Source of the DNA: Streptomyces mirabilis
GTDB taxonomy: Bacteria; Actinomycetota; Actinomycetes; Streptomycetales; Streptomycetaceae
Length of the DNA: 64,000 nt
Assembly: GCF_039503195.1 (NCBI RefSeq)
Contig: NZ_JBCJKP010000002.1
Span: forward strand, 62,001-126,000
Direction of reading: 5' to 3'
The notes under the pieces were generated by a model. It was not told the origin of the DNA, searched no databases, and saw nothing but the letters and a program-made list of their open reading frames with translations. Positions 45,750 to 54,243 of this stretch are shown here, in pieces (within the stretch, counting starts at the first letter, position 1; every line of letters begins with the position of its first letter). The position numbers were made by a program, and so were the translations under genes.

Positions 45750-47123
45750 TCACGGGATGTACTCCACGGTCACCGGGGCTGTGTTGTTGTCCTGGTCCGG
45801 GTCGGCGGCGGGACCGGGCGGGACCGTGACGCTGCCGCGGGCCCCTTCGACGCGCTTGTCGATACGCACCAGCAGGACGACGGCGTAGGGCTCGGCCCCC
45901 GGCCCGCAGGCGACGGGACCGCCCTTCGCCGAGCCCTTTCGGCAGTAGGAGTCCTCGCTCTGCAGGCCTTGCGGTGGCCGGGTGACGAGGCTGACGCCGT
46001 CGGGGAGCGTCACCCACATCGTGTCGCCCCGGTAGCCCCTCGGATACGGCACCTCGGTCCGGACCTCCTCGCCCACCCTGCCCCGGATGGTGAAACCGAC
46101 GGCCTCCACGTCGTCGACCCGCGTGGTCTCGAAGTCCAGCGCCCCGGCGGCTCCCCGGCTCCTGTACGACTCGCTCCCGGTGAACGCGCCGCCGTCCACC
46201 GGCCGAAGCCGCAGCACTTCACCGGTGCCGCGCACAGCCCGCCCGGGAAGCTGTGACGGACCGTCGATATCGGCGGTGGGCCACACGCTGTAGTGCAGGC
46301 TGCCGCTCCTCGTGTCCTGGCTGCTCACGGCGATGACCGGATGGTCCGTCTCGTACGCCGTCCCCGCGGGCAGCGGGCCGGGAAAGTCGCACTGTGCCTC
46401 GGTGGCCGCTGCCGCCTTGTTGTAGCGGCAGTTGCCGTACCGGGGCAGCAGGGTGCTGCCGTCCGCCACCACCATGACGGTGATGCCACCGTCGACACCG
46501 GTGTCCCCCGGTTGCCGAAGGCGGGTGTCAGCCGCACCTCGCCCCCGGGGCGCACCCCCGTCAGTTTCCTGCTCCGGGTGGTCAGATACGGCGAGCCGAC
46601 CCTCACACGGGTGGTGTGCCGGATGGTGGGCGCGTCGGCGCTGTGCACGGTCACCACGATGGACCCGGCCGGGCCCAAGGCCGTACCGGGCTTCGGCTTC
46701 ACCTGGAAGGGAAGGAAATCAGCTCCCTCCCCGTACTTGATGTCCGGCAGCGCGCAGGTCACGCGAAAGCCCGACCGGGCGCAGCCGTAGCCCTTGTTCT
46801 CCCCAGATGTCGGCCTTCCCCTTGAAGACGGACAGGTCGAAATCCGCCTCGACCTGCCTGGCGGCCCCCTGGCTCCCGCCGGACGGGGCCGCGGCCGCGG
46901 CCAGGCGGATCCGGTATTCGGGGGCCCAGGGGGCATGGCCGGGCGCGGTGTAGCGCGGCAGGTAGAACGTGTTCAGCACGGACCGGAACGTCAGCACGGC
47001 CCCGGGCGCCTGCGCCGGGTGACGGGCTTTCAGGGCGACGGCGCCTGCCCCGGCCGCCGCCAGTACCACCGCACACACCACGGCCGCATACCGCCGCTTC
47101 CTGTCCGCCCACCACGCCCTCAT
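45750..47123 (-). CDS. Membrane-anchored secreted hypothetical protein, two one-base frameshifts
   Basis: A minus-strand ATG at 47123 gives a basic N-terminus and one hydrophobic segment (YAAVVCAVVLAAAGAGAVAL), then an extracellular domain. One missing G at the C-run 46801-46804 and another at 46505-46509 (plus-strand coordinates) break the frame. Repairing both links EADFDLSVFKGKADIWGE, KGYGCARSGFRVTCALPDIK and VMVVADGSTLLPRYGNCRYN to a C-terminus ending DQDNNTAPVTVEYIP, about 458 residues. Four or more Cys probably form disulfides. No family is known to me. Both breaks are at homopolymers, as elsewhere in this window. Confidence 0.6.
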
Positions 47124-47187
47124 ACCGCATCAGACGTACCGGACGCCGGATGGTTGCGCGAGGAGGGGAGGGCAAAGTCTCCGACAG

Positions 47188-47218
47188 ACACGCCCGCGCC
47201 TCAGGGGCGCGGGCGTGT
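47188..47218 (-). terminator. Terminator hairpin after the Lys/Pro/Thr-repeat gene
   Basis: ACACGCCCGCGCC (47188-47200) pairs with GGCGCGGGCGTGT (47206-47218) around a five-base loop. On the minus strand it lies 21 bases past the stop codon at 47240. Confidence 0.75.
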
Positions 47219-47239
47219 CACTTGCCCCGGCGGTCAGGG

Positions 47240-47706
47240 CTAGGAGGTCTTGGTCGGCTTGGCGGTCATGGTCGGGTGCGCCGTCTTCGTCGGCTTCGGC
47301 GAGTACTTGTGCGTCTTCGACGGCTTCGGCTTCGGCGAGTACTTGTTCGTCTTCGACGGAGTCGGCTTCGGTTTGTGGGTCTTCGTCGGCGACGGCTTCG
47401 GCGAGTACTTGTGGGTCTTCGACGGAGTCGGCTTCGGTTTGTGGGTCTTCGTCGGCGACGGCTTCGGCGAATGCTTGGTGGTCGTCGTAGGCGACGGCTT
47501 GGCGGTCGTCGTCGGCGCCGGCGCGGTGGTCGTCGTCTTCGACGTCTCCGGCGCCGATGTCGAAGGTGTCGCCGCGGGTGCGGCCGGATGCTGGGATCCG
47601 GCGGCCGCTACCGCGGTACCGCCCGCTGTTCCCCGGACAGCAGGGCCGCTGTCAGGGTTCCTACGGCGAAGGTGCGCCCCCAGTGGCTGCGGAATGTGGC
47701 ATTCAC
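47240..47706 (-). CDS. Secreted Lys/Pro/Thr-repeat protein, one-base frameshift
   Basis: The GTG at 47706 follows GGGAGAACATC and opens a signal peptide (VNATFRSHWGRTFAVGTLTA with ALLSG). One missing G at the run 47631-47634 breaks the frame; with it restored the protein continues GTAGGTAVAAAGSQHPAAPA, a Thr-rich stretch, and an array of THKPKPTPSKTHKYSPKPSP-type repeats ending MTAKPTKTS, about 155 residues. The repeats are strongly basic and extended, which suits binding to cell-wall polyanions. The array is encoded by near-identical 42- and 66-base units. Function unknown. Confidence 0.6.
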
Positions 47707-47946
47707 GATGTTCTCCCATCTTGAACAACTGCCCCATTGGTCACTGTCGGCCTCAACCGAGGTTAGGTCGGTGCCCCCCGATCGGCGACCGGAGCACATC
47801 GGTTCGCACTTTCAACAGAAGTGGCGGGTGCCCGTGTGCGGCCGCACTCCCCGGGCGGGCAGGAGTTGACGCCCTCCTCGCCTCCCGCCTGCGGAACGAT
47901 GGCCTTCGCCACAGCGTGCGGGGTCCGCGCCTGATCGACTGGCCGG

Positions 47947-48048
47947 ATGCTGATCAACCTGATTCTCCGCGCCCTCCCGTTCCGCATCCGCGAACCGCTG
48001 ATCATCGCCGTCAGCCTCTACTTCTCCGGCCTCTCCCTCTGCTACTGA
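47947..48048 (+). CDS. Possible 33-residue hydrophobic peptide
   Basis: An ATG at 47947 opens a short frame: MLINLILRALPFRIREPLII followed by AVSLYFSGLSLCY. It has one likely transmembrane helix with basic residues before it. No clear ribosome-binding site is seen and no homolog is recalled. It may be a chance frame next to the transposase fragment. Confidence 0.25.
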   Translation: MLINLILRALPFRIREPLIIAVSLYFSGLSLCY

Positions 48049-48114
48049 ACTTGACCGGGTGATGTCGGGCTGTTCGCCGGACAGTGCGCAGGGGGCCTCA
48101 GCAGTCCTGGTGAA

Positions 48115-48591
48115 GTGAGATATTCGCAGGGTGGCGGCTTGACCGACGCTGAGAGGGCCGCACGGGAGCGGGTTCGGCTCCAGGCTGTGGCTTGCTTCGA
48201 GAGTGGGACGAAGAGCTGGGAGGTCGCTGCCGCGTTGCGGGTCTCGGAGCGTTCGGTGGAACGCTGGCGACGCCAGTGGCGTGAGAACGGCCACGCCGGG
48301 GTGGCATCAAAGGGGTCATCTGGTCGGCCTCGACTGTCTGACATGCAAATGGCCTGCCTGGAGCAGGGAGTTGGAGCGTGGGCCGCTGGCACACGGGTGG
48401 ATCGACCAGCGATGGACCCTGGCTCGGGTGAAGACGATGATCGGCCGGCTGTTCCACGTCTCCTGCACCGTGGAGGGCACGTGGCGTTTGCTGCGGCGCT
48501 ACGGCTGGTCGTGGCAGCAGCCCGCCCGGCGCGCCTTGCCAAGGTGAACCGCGCTTTGGTCGAACTCGTGTTTCTCGGCCTGCATCGGTGA
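48115..48591 (+). pseudogene. IS630-family transposase fragment
   Basis: From a GTG at 48115 the product reads MRYSQGGGLTDAERAARERV, then a helix-turn-helix (SWEVAAALRVSERSVERWRR) and WRENGHAGVASKGSSGRPRL, typical of IS630 N-termini. An extra G near 48371 moves the continuation (ELERGPLAHGWIDQRWTLAR, VKTMIGRLFHVSCTVEGTWR, LLRRYGWSWQQPARRAL) to another frame. The catalytic DDE half is missing: the sequence ends at the neighbouring SDR gene. It is a dead element and a likely relic of the event that brought in the passenger genes. Confidence 0.75.
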
Positions 48592-48592
48592 C

Positions 48593-49225
48593 CTATTTGG
48601 CGTCCGTGACTACGGCGATCTGACGGATGAAGGTGTCTTCCACGGCGGAGTGGAGGAGGAATTCGGCGACGTTTGCGCGAGAGGTTGAGGGGAAGATCGG
48701 CAATTTCGTGACGCCCGCGAGCGCAACGGCGTTGTAGCGGGTGCTGTCACCGTTGTTCAATGCTCCGGGGTATTCGAGGGTCCATTTCAGATCACTGGCC
48801 CTCAAGAGAACTTCCGATGCGGCTTTGTCTGCGTAGACTTTCCGAAGCACGGTTCGGAAAATGGGACCGACGAGGAATGAGGCTTTGGCGAGGGAGTCGC
48901 CGACTCCGAACGCAGACAGGATGACGAAACGGTCAACGCCTGATGTTTTCGCGGATGCGATGACTGCGCGGACGGTGTCGGTGATCAGCGTGGGGGTCTC
49001 GCGGGCGTTCTTCACTCCGAGCGTGCTGATGATCGCGTCGTGGCCTCGGGCTGCAGTCGCGATCACGGTGGCGTCGGTGACGTCGCCACCGACGATTTGA
49101 GCGCGCGGATCAACGGTGGCGTCGGGCCGCCGAACGAGGGCAGTGACCTGGTGTCCCTGGTCCAGTGCCTTTTTCGTGAAGAGGACGCCGGTGCGCCCGG
49201 TTGCTCCAAGAACAAGAAACTTCAC
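48593..49225 (-). CDS. NAD(P)H-binding NmrA-like atypical SDR (1)
   Basis: The GTG at 49225 gives a 210-residue protein starting VKFLVLGATGRTGVLFTKKA with a Rossmann GATGRTG motif, then IVGGDVTDATVIATAARGHD, RFVILSAFGVGDSLAKASFL and LKWTLEYPGALNNGDSTRYN. This is the NAD(P)H-binding (PF13460-like) group of flavin reductase or redox-sensing proteins. It lies downstream of a MarR gene on the same strand, with a strong inverted repeat between them. A second SDR gene lies on the other side of the MarR gene. Confidence 0.82.
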   Translation of the reverse strand: MKFLVLGATGRTGVLFTKKALDQGHQVTALVRRPDATVDPRAQIVGGDVTDATVIATAARGHDAIISTLGVKNARETPTLITDTVRAVIASAKTSGVDRFVILSAFGVGDSLAKASFLVGPIFRTVLRKVYADKAASEVLLRASDLKWTLEYPGALNNGDSTRYNAVALAGVTKLPIFPSTSRANVAEFLLHSAVEDTFIRQIAVVTDAK

Positions 49226-49410
49226 GATACTTCGCTCTCCATTGAAGGATGCATGGGCATGCTGCTGTTGCGGCCGAGCGGCAGGGAACCGATTCCCGCC
49301 CATGCGGTGCCGGACCCGCTCGCGCCTCTGCCGGTGGCGACGGCCTGTGCAGCAACGGTCCGGCTCGTCTGGGCACTGCGCACCGCGGCAATCAGCCGCC
49401 CATCACCGGA

Positions 49411-49457
49411 ACATAGTCAGGCTCATCAACTAATCTAGTCAATGTTCCTGACTATGT
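49411..49457. promoter_or_regulatory. 11-bp perfect inverted repeat with TAGTCA half-sites
   Basis: ACATAGTCAGG (49411-49421) is mirrored exactly by CCTGACTATGT (49447-49457), and CTAGTCAATG lies between. Repeated TAGTCA/TGACTA half-sites are typical of MarR-type operators in actinomycetes. It lies between the MarR gene end and the downstream SDR gene, about 190 bases before the SDR start. Confidence 0.55.
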
Positions 49458-49546
49458 CAAGCGGAGTCGAGACCTGTTGGCGCCCGCCGGTTCCGGCGGC
49501 TCAGGGGCCAGCGGGAACCGGTGCGGACGGCCCGGTGTGGCCAGGC

Positions 49547-49990
49547 CTACCGCGCATAGGGGTCGGTGATCTCGCGGAGTTGATCCAGGATCTGCTGCAG
49601 CAGCGTGAAGTTGCGGGTGCCCAGGTATTCCTTCCACTCCGCGAGGATCTCGTCGCGTGTCGCCTTGGCCACCTCGACCGCCTGCCGGCCGCGCTGCTCG
49701 ATCACGATCAGCCGGGCGCGGCCATCCGCGGGGTCGGGGACCCGGCGGACGTAGCCCAGACTTTCCAGCTGATCGACCATCACACTGGCGCTCTGCTTGG
49801 TCATTTGTGCCTGTTCAGCGAGGTCCGTGAGGCGCGAACCATCCTGGGCGACGCGCTGGAACACCCGGCACTGGGCGAGGGTCCAGTCGTCGAACCCGGC
49901 ATCCTGCAGGGCCCGGAAAATCCGGTCCTCGGTGTACCGGTACGGGATGAACAGTGACGTCCCTAGATCAACCCGCTGCTCGTCACCCAT
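49547..49990 (-). CDS. MarR-family transcriptional regulator
   Basis: The 147-residue protein has the MarR fold: DWTLAQCRVFQRVAQDGSRL, LAEQAQMTKQSASVMVDQLE and SLGYVRRVPDPADGRARLIV with the conserved wing DPADGRAR. It probably represses the flanking SDR genes through TGACTA-type sites (49411-49457 and 50160-50188) until a small ligand binds. Regulator plus two NmrA-like proteins and a hemerythrin form a plausible redox-stress unit. Confidence 0.88.
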   Translation of the reverse strand: MGDEQRVDLGTSLFIPYRYTEDRIFRALQDAGFDDWTLAQCRVFQRVAQDGSRLTDLAEQAQMTKQSASVMVDQLESLGYVRRVPDPADGRARLIVIEQRGRQAVEVAKATRDEILAEWKEYLGTRNFTLLQQILDQLREITDPYAR

Positions 49991-50339
49991 GCCGCTCCCA
50001 GCTCCATCGCCCGCCTGATTCCGCGAGGTTCACACCCTACGCCGCCGCCGATTCGACCGCGGCGGCGCGTGCCGCGGCGCTGCGCACGCTGCGTTCCGCA
50101 TGCGCCACCTGCCCCTCGGCGACCTCGCACCTGCCACTGTTGCCATCGGTTCGGATGCATGACTACAGTAGTAACGAAAGCTGACTAGTTCGGATGATGG
50201 CACTCGATCTGGTGCTCACAGACGCCAAACGAGGGTCAGCTGGCCCACCGCATCATCGCGGGGCGGTGCCCGTCCCACGGGAGCTGCGCCTACTCCCAAC
50301 TCACCCCGAAACCCAATCTCAGATAAAGGACCAGAACTC
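49991..50339. promoter_or_regulatory. Divergent intergenic region with MarR-type sites
   Basis: This 349-base gap has no gene. It holds the palindrome ACTACAGTAGT (50162-50172) within TGACTACAGTAGTAA and a second CTGACTAG at 50181-50188, similar to the half-sites at 49411-49457. They lie about 150 to 180 bases before the SDR gene at 50340 and probably bind the adjacent MarR protein. Confidence 0.45.
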
Positions 50340-51227
50340 ATGATTTTGATTACCGGAGCCACCGGCACTGTCGGTTCGGAAGTCATCACAGCGCTCCTCC
50401 CCGCCCAGGCAGGTCACATGAGGGTTCTCACCCGCAATCCTGGCGCGGTTTTCCCCGACGGCGCCCAGAAAGTGGTGGCCGACCTCGGTGACAGCGATCT
50501 GGCACCCGTGCTGGACGGTGTACACGCGGTGTTCTTGCTAACCGACGGGCTCCACATCGCCGCCCACGATCACCGGCTCATAGCCGCGGCGCAGCGAGCG
50601 GGCGTGGAGCGGATCGTCAAGCTGTCCGTACGCAACGTCGGACACGACGCCACCGACCCGATCACCACCTTGCACCGGGCTGGCGAGGAGGCGATCCGCG
50701 ACAGCGGCATCGGGTGGACGTTCCTGCGGCCCACCGCGTTCATGTCCAACGCGCTCAACTGGGCGGGAATGGTCGCGGCCGATCAGGTCGTGTACGCCCC
50801 GTTCGCCGTTGGCCGGGCAGCTGTCGTCGACCCGGCGGACATCGCAGCGGTCGCCGCGGCCTGCCTCACCCAAGACGGCCACAATCACCACGTCTACGAG
50901 CTCACCGGCCCCGAACCGCTCAGCCCCTCCGACCAGGTCGCAATCCTCAACCAGGTGCTGGGCCGCGACCTGCGCTACGCCGAAGCCGACCCGGCCAGCA
51001 CGCTCGCGCAGATGGTGTCCTATGGCATGCCCAAGGAGCTCGCGCACGCCGTCATCGAGCTCTTCCGCTCCACCGTGGAACCGTATAACTCCGAGCCGAC
51101 AGGCGACATCACCGCAGTCACTGGCCGCCCGGCACGCAGCTTTACCGACTGGGCCCAGGCCCACCACAACGAGTTCCCCGCTCCCGAAGCCGTCCAGAAC
51201 GCCGCAACCATCGAGGAGTCACGGTGA
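50340..51227 (+). CDS. NAD(P)H-binding NmrA-like atypical SDR (2)
   Basis: The 295-residue protein starts MILITGATGTVGSEVITALL and continues with the NmrA/SDR-a pattern (VHAVFLLTDGLHIAAHDHRL, RIVKLSVRNVGHDATDPITT, GIGWTFLRPTAFMSNALNWA, AVVDPADIAAVAAACL). It resembles NAD(P)H:quinone reductases of the QorB type and ergot-type reductases, without a full YxxxK triad. It overlaps the hemerythrin gene by four bases (GTGA), so the two products are made together. Confidence 0.85.
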   Translation: MILITGATGTVGSEVITALLPAQAGHMRVLTRNPGAVFPDGAQKVVADLGDSDLAPVLDGVHAVFLLTDGLHIAAHDHRLIAAAQRAGVERIVKLSVRNVGHDATDPITTLHRAGEEAIRDSGIGWTFLRPTAFMSNALNWAGMVAADQVVYAPFAVGRAAVVDPADIAAVAAACLTQDGHNHHVYELTGPEPLSPSDQVAILNQVLGRDLRYAEADPASTLAQMVSYGMPKELAHAVIELFRSTVEPYNSEPTGDITAVTGRPARSFTDWAQAHHNEFPAPEAVQNAATIEESR

Positions 51228-51874
51228 GGACCTCCGGCCCCGGGGTCGACACCCACGAGATGGTTCTGATCCACCGTGTCATCCGGCGCGAGTTCGGCCA
51301 ACTCCCCCGACTGTTTCGCTCCGCGGCCAACGACCGTGCACGATCAAAGGTCATCGGCGCGCACGCCCGGGAGATGCTGGACTTCCTGCACACGCACCAC
51401 ACCGGCGAGGACGAACTGCTCTTTCCCTTGCTGCGCAAGCGAACCACGCTCGACCGGGATCTGATGGACCGGATGGACGCACAGCACGTGCAGGTCGACG
51501 ACACCGTCACAGCCGTCAACGCGGAACTGCCGGTGTGGACAGCGACCGCCGACGCAGCCACCGGCGAGAAGATGGCCGCCCGCATCGAAGCCACGATGCC
51601 GACACTGATCGATCACCTGGCCGAGGAGGAGCAGAAGCTGCTCCCGGTCGTCTCGGTCACCCTGACGCAAAGCGAATGGGACGCACTCGGCAAGCACGGC
51701 ATGAGCGCGATCCCGCTCACCCGGCGACTGGTCATCCTCGGCCACATCACCGAGGAAGCCAACGACGCGGAACGCCAGAGGTTCATGCAGGTCATACCCG
51801 CCCCAGCCCGTTTGGCCTACAAGCTGATCGGCCACCGCCAGTTCACCCGCGAAACCACCGCGCTCCGCGGCTGA
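51224..51874 (+). CDS. Hemerythrin-domain protein
   Basis: The 216-residue protein has the HHE cation-binding pattern: THEMVLIHRVIRREFGQLPR (first His), LDFLHTHHTGEDELLFPLLR (HxxxE), MDAQHVQVDDTV and LIDHLAEEEQKLLPVV (HxxxE). It should bind a di-iron centre and sense or buffer oxygen or nitric oxide. The start GTG overlaps the stop of the SDR gene. A C-terminal extension of about 60 residues has no recognised domain. Confidence 0.9.
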   Translation: MRTSGPGVDTHEMVLIHRVIRREFGQLPRLFRSAANDRARSKVIGAHAREMLDFLHTHHTGEDELLFPLLRKRTTLDRDLMDRMDAQHVQVDDTVTAVNAELPVWTATADAATGEKMAARIEATMPTLIDHLAEEEQKLLPVVSVTLTQSEWDALGKHGMSAIPLTRRLVILGHITEEANDAERQRFMQVIPAPARLAYKLIGHRQFTRETTALRG

Positions 51875-52154
51875 CCCAGCTCGCGCCCCGGCGCCACAGC
51901 CCAAACACATCCTTTCTCCAGCGAGAGGTGCTCCCCCGGCTCCAGGCTGAGGGCGTCGAGCGCCTGGATGCTCAGCGGGACTTCCTCGAGCCGGTACTCG
52001 CCGCGGTCCGGGTCGGCGAACTCCGGACCGGTGCGGTCCGCCTCGGACCAGGACCGGATACGGGCCAGGTAAAAGTACTGGCGCTGGTGCGCGTCGGCCA
52101 GCACGTGTAGCAGGTCCTTGAATCGGGCTGCGGACTCCGTACACGGTGGCCCGG
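51875..52154. other. Possible remnant of a minus-strand gene
   Basis: No complete gene is present. The minus strand from about 52145 to 51905 encodes a protein-like stretch (SAARFKDLLHVLADAHQRQY, FYLARIRSWSEADRTGPEFA, EVPLSIQALDALSLEPGEHL) with no start and no recognised family. It may be the decayed end of a gene left by the rearrangement that placed the passenger segment here. Confidence 0.3.
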
Positions 52155-52769
52155 TCACGGGTGACGGCTGCCGGGGACAGCGGTGCGGTAGGAGGCGAGG
52201 GCCTGTTCGTAGGTGGGCAGCAGGCCGCGGGCGGCGGCCTCGGAGAGGCTGGGGGCGTGGGTGTCCTTGTCGGAGCGGATGAGTTGTCCGGTGGTGTTCC
52301 AGGGGATGCCGATGTCGGGGTCGAGGGCCTGGATGTCGACCATGGTGCCGGGCACGTACTCCTCGGAGCACAGGTAGTTCATGCAGGTGTCGTCGCTCAG
52401 GGCGAGGAAGGCGTGGCCGAGGCCGTCGGCAAGGTAGACGCCGATGCCGGAGCCGGCTTCCTGCAGGGTGGTGTCGAACATGCCGAACGTCGGGGAGCCG
52501 ACGCGCAGGTCGACGACCACGTCCAGGGCGGCGCCGCGCACACAGGTCACCAGCTTCGCCTGGCCCGGCGGCAGGGTGGTGCCGTGGATGCCGCGCAGCG
52601 TATTGCGCCGGGAGACGGAGAAGTTGACCTGCCGGACGGTGAACGGCTGGCCGCCGGCCGCCGTGAGGCCGCCCAGCCGCCAGGCCTCGAAGAACAGGCC
52701 CCGGTTGTCCGGCAGTTGCGACGGTGTGATCCGGAAGGCGTCGTGGACCTTCATCTCCTCAATGGCCAT
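52155..52769 (-). CDS. dTDP-4-keto-6-deoxyhexose 3,5-epimerase (RmlC-like)
   Basis: The 204-residue cupin-fold epimerase has FRITPSQLPDNRGLFFEAWR, FTVRQVNFSVSRRNTLRGIH with the catalytic His, KLVTCVRGAALDVVVDLRVG and YLADGLGHAFLALSDDTCMN. It epimerises C5 or C3 plus C5 of a TDP-4-ketosugar, giving the L-series. In 2-deoxysugar clusters it is often C5-selective; sequence alone does not settle this. Its ribosome-binding site (GGAGACAGG) and first codons lie in the end of TnpB element copy 2, exactly as for the SnoaL-like gene at 41275. Confidence 0.92.
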   Translation of the reverse strand: MAIEEMKVHDAFRITPSQLPDNRGLFFEAWRLGGLTAAGGQPFTVRQVNFSVSRRNTLRGIHGTTLPPGQAKLVTCVRGAALDVVVDLRVGSPTFGMFDTTLQEAGSGIGVYLADGLGHAFLALSDDTCMNYLCSEEYVPGTMVDIQALDPDIGIPWNTTGQLIRSDKDTHAPSLSEAAARGLLPTYEQALASYRTAVPGSRHP

Positions 52770-54153
52770 CCTGTCTCCTTCGTGGGTACCCCCGGCTTCA
52801 GCCGGGGGGTGAAACGAAGCTCCCGCGGAGCGGGGCAAGGGGCGGCGATTCGCCGCTAGGCGGACCGCCGTTGTCAGTGGCGTGCACTACGTTGATCACA
52901 CGAGTTGGAGGGGGTGACTCCATTGATCCGCGCGTACAAGTTCCTTCTGTATCCGACCATGCGTCAGACCCAGGCGTTGGGCGAGATGCTGCGGGATCAC
53001 TGCTCCCTCTACAACGGGGCGCTTGAAGAGAGGCGGTCCGCGTACCGGCACGCGTCGAGGACGACCGTGCGCTACGGCCGGCAGTCCGGACAGCTCAAGG
53101 ACATTCGGGCGTTCGATCCGGAGCGTCAGGGCCGGTGGTCTTTCTCCTCGCAGCAGGCGACGTTGCGCCGCCTGGACAAGGCGTTCACCGCGTTCTTCCG
53201 CCGCATCAAGTCCGGTGAGGCTCCCGGCTACCCCAGGTTCCGGGGTGTGCGCCGGTTCGACACGGTGGACTTCCCCAAGGACGGGGACGGCTGCCGGTGG
53301 GACTCCACGCCGCACGATCCGCAGACCCGTGTCCGCTTCCAGGGCGTCGGGCACGTCAAGGTCAAGCAGCACCGGCCGGTGGCCGGGAAGGTCAAGACCG
53401 TTTCCGTCAAGCGTGAAGGGCGCCGCTGGTACGTGATCCTCACGGCCGACCAGGCACCGCCCGAACCGCTCCCCGCGACCGGAGCCGTGGTCGGTATCGA
53501 TCTGGGGATCGCCTCGTTTCTGACCACCTCCGACGGCCGGCACGTCGACAACCCGCGCCACAGCCGCAACGCCGCGAAAAAGCTGGAGGCAGCGCAACGG
53601 GCCCTCGCCCGCAGCAAGCGCGGGTCGAAGCGACGACGCAAGGCCGTGGAACGCGTCGCCACCCTGCACCGCAAGGTGCGCCGCCAACGCCTCGACCACG
53701 CACACAAGACCGCGCTCGGTCTCGTCCGCGACAACGATCTGATCGCGCACGAAGACCTCAAGATCCGCAACATGAGCAAGGCCCCCGAGCCGCGCCCGAA
53801 CGGGGACGGAACCTACGCCCCGAACGGAGCCGCGGCGAAGGCCGGACTCAACCGAAGCATCGCCGACGCCGGGTGGGGGTGTTCCTCGCGATCCTGGCCG
53901 CCAAGGCGGAAGGTGCCGGACGGGAAGTGATCGCCGTGGATCCCCGCAACACCTCCCGCACCTGCCCCGACTGCGGGCACGTCGCCAAGGAGAACCGGCC
54001 TACCCAGGAAAAGTTCCACTGCCAGGCCTGCGGCCACACCGCACACGCCGACGTCGTAGGGGCTTCCAACGTACTGCGGGCCGGGCTGGCCCGTCGTCAA
54101 GCCCAACCAGCTTGACGAGAAGCCCCCTCGTTCACGAGGGGGAGTAGTCACGC
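52765..54153 (+). mobile_element. IS200/IS605-type TnpB element, copy 2
   Basis: This 1389-base block matches 41271-42659 with no visible difference and has the same orientation, 11,494 bases away. It carries the same left hairpin (52789-52808) and right hairpin (54123-54142). It separates the 3,5-epimerase gene from the exporter gene, both on the minus strand, so any transcript coming from the exporter must pass antisense through tnpB. Confidence 0.9.
52923..54115 (+). CDS. tnpB: TnpB, copy 2 (frame interrupted at the same G-run)
   Basis: This is the same coding sequence as copy 1, with TTG start at 52923, the RuvC Asp/Glu motifs, the CxxC-CxxC zinc ribbon, and the same break at the G-run 53875-53879 after IADAGWG. 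Since both copies carry the same break, either the lesion predates duplication, the frameshift is tolerated or programmed, or a shared sequencing or assembly artefact removed one G from both. Annotated as interrupted but otherwise full length (about 397 residues after repair). Confidence 0.85.
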
Positions 54154-54243
54154 GTCCTCGGTTCGTCGGGGCGTTGGGGCGCCGGTTCACGGGATAGCGC
54201 CGGGCCGGCGCCACCCCACGGGTGGCGCCGGCCCGGCGCCAGG

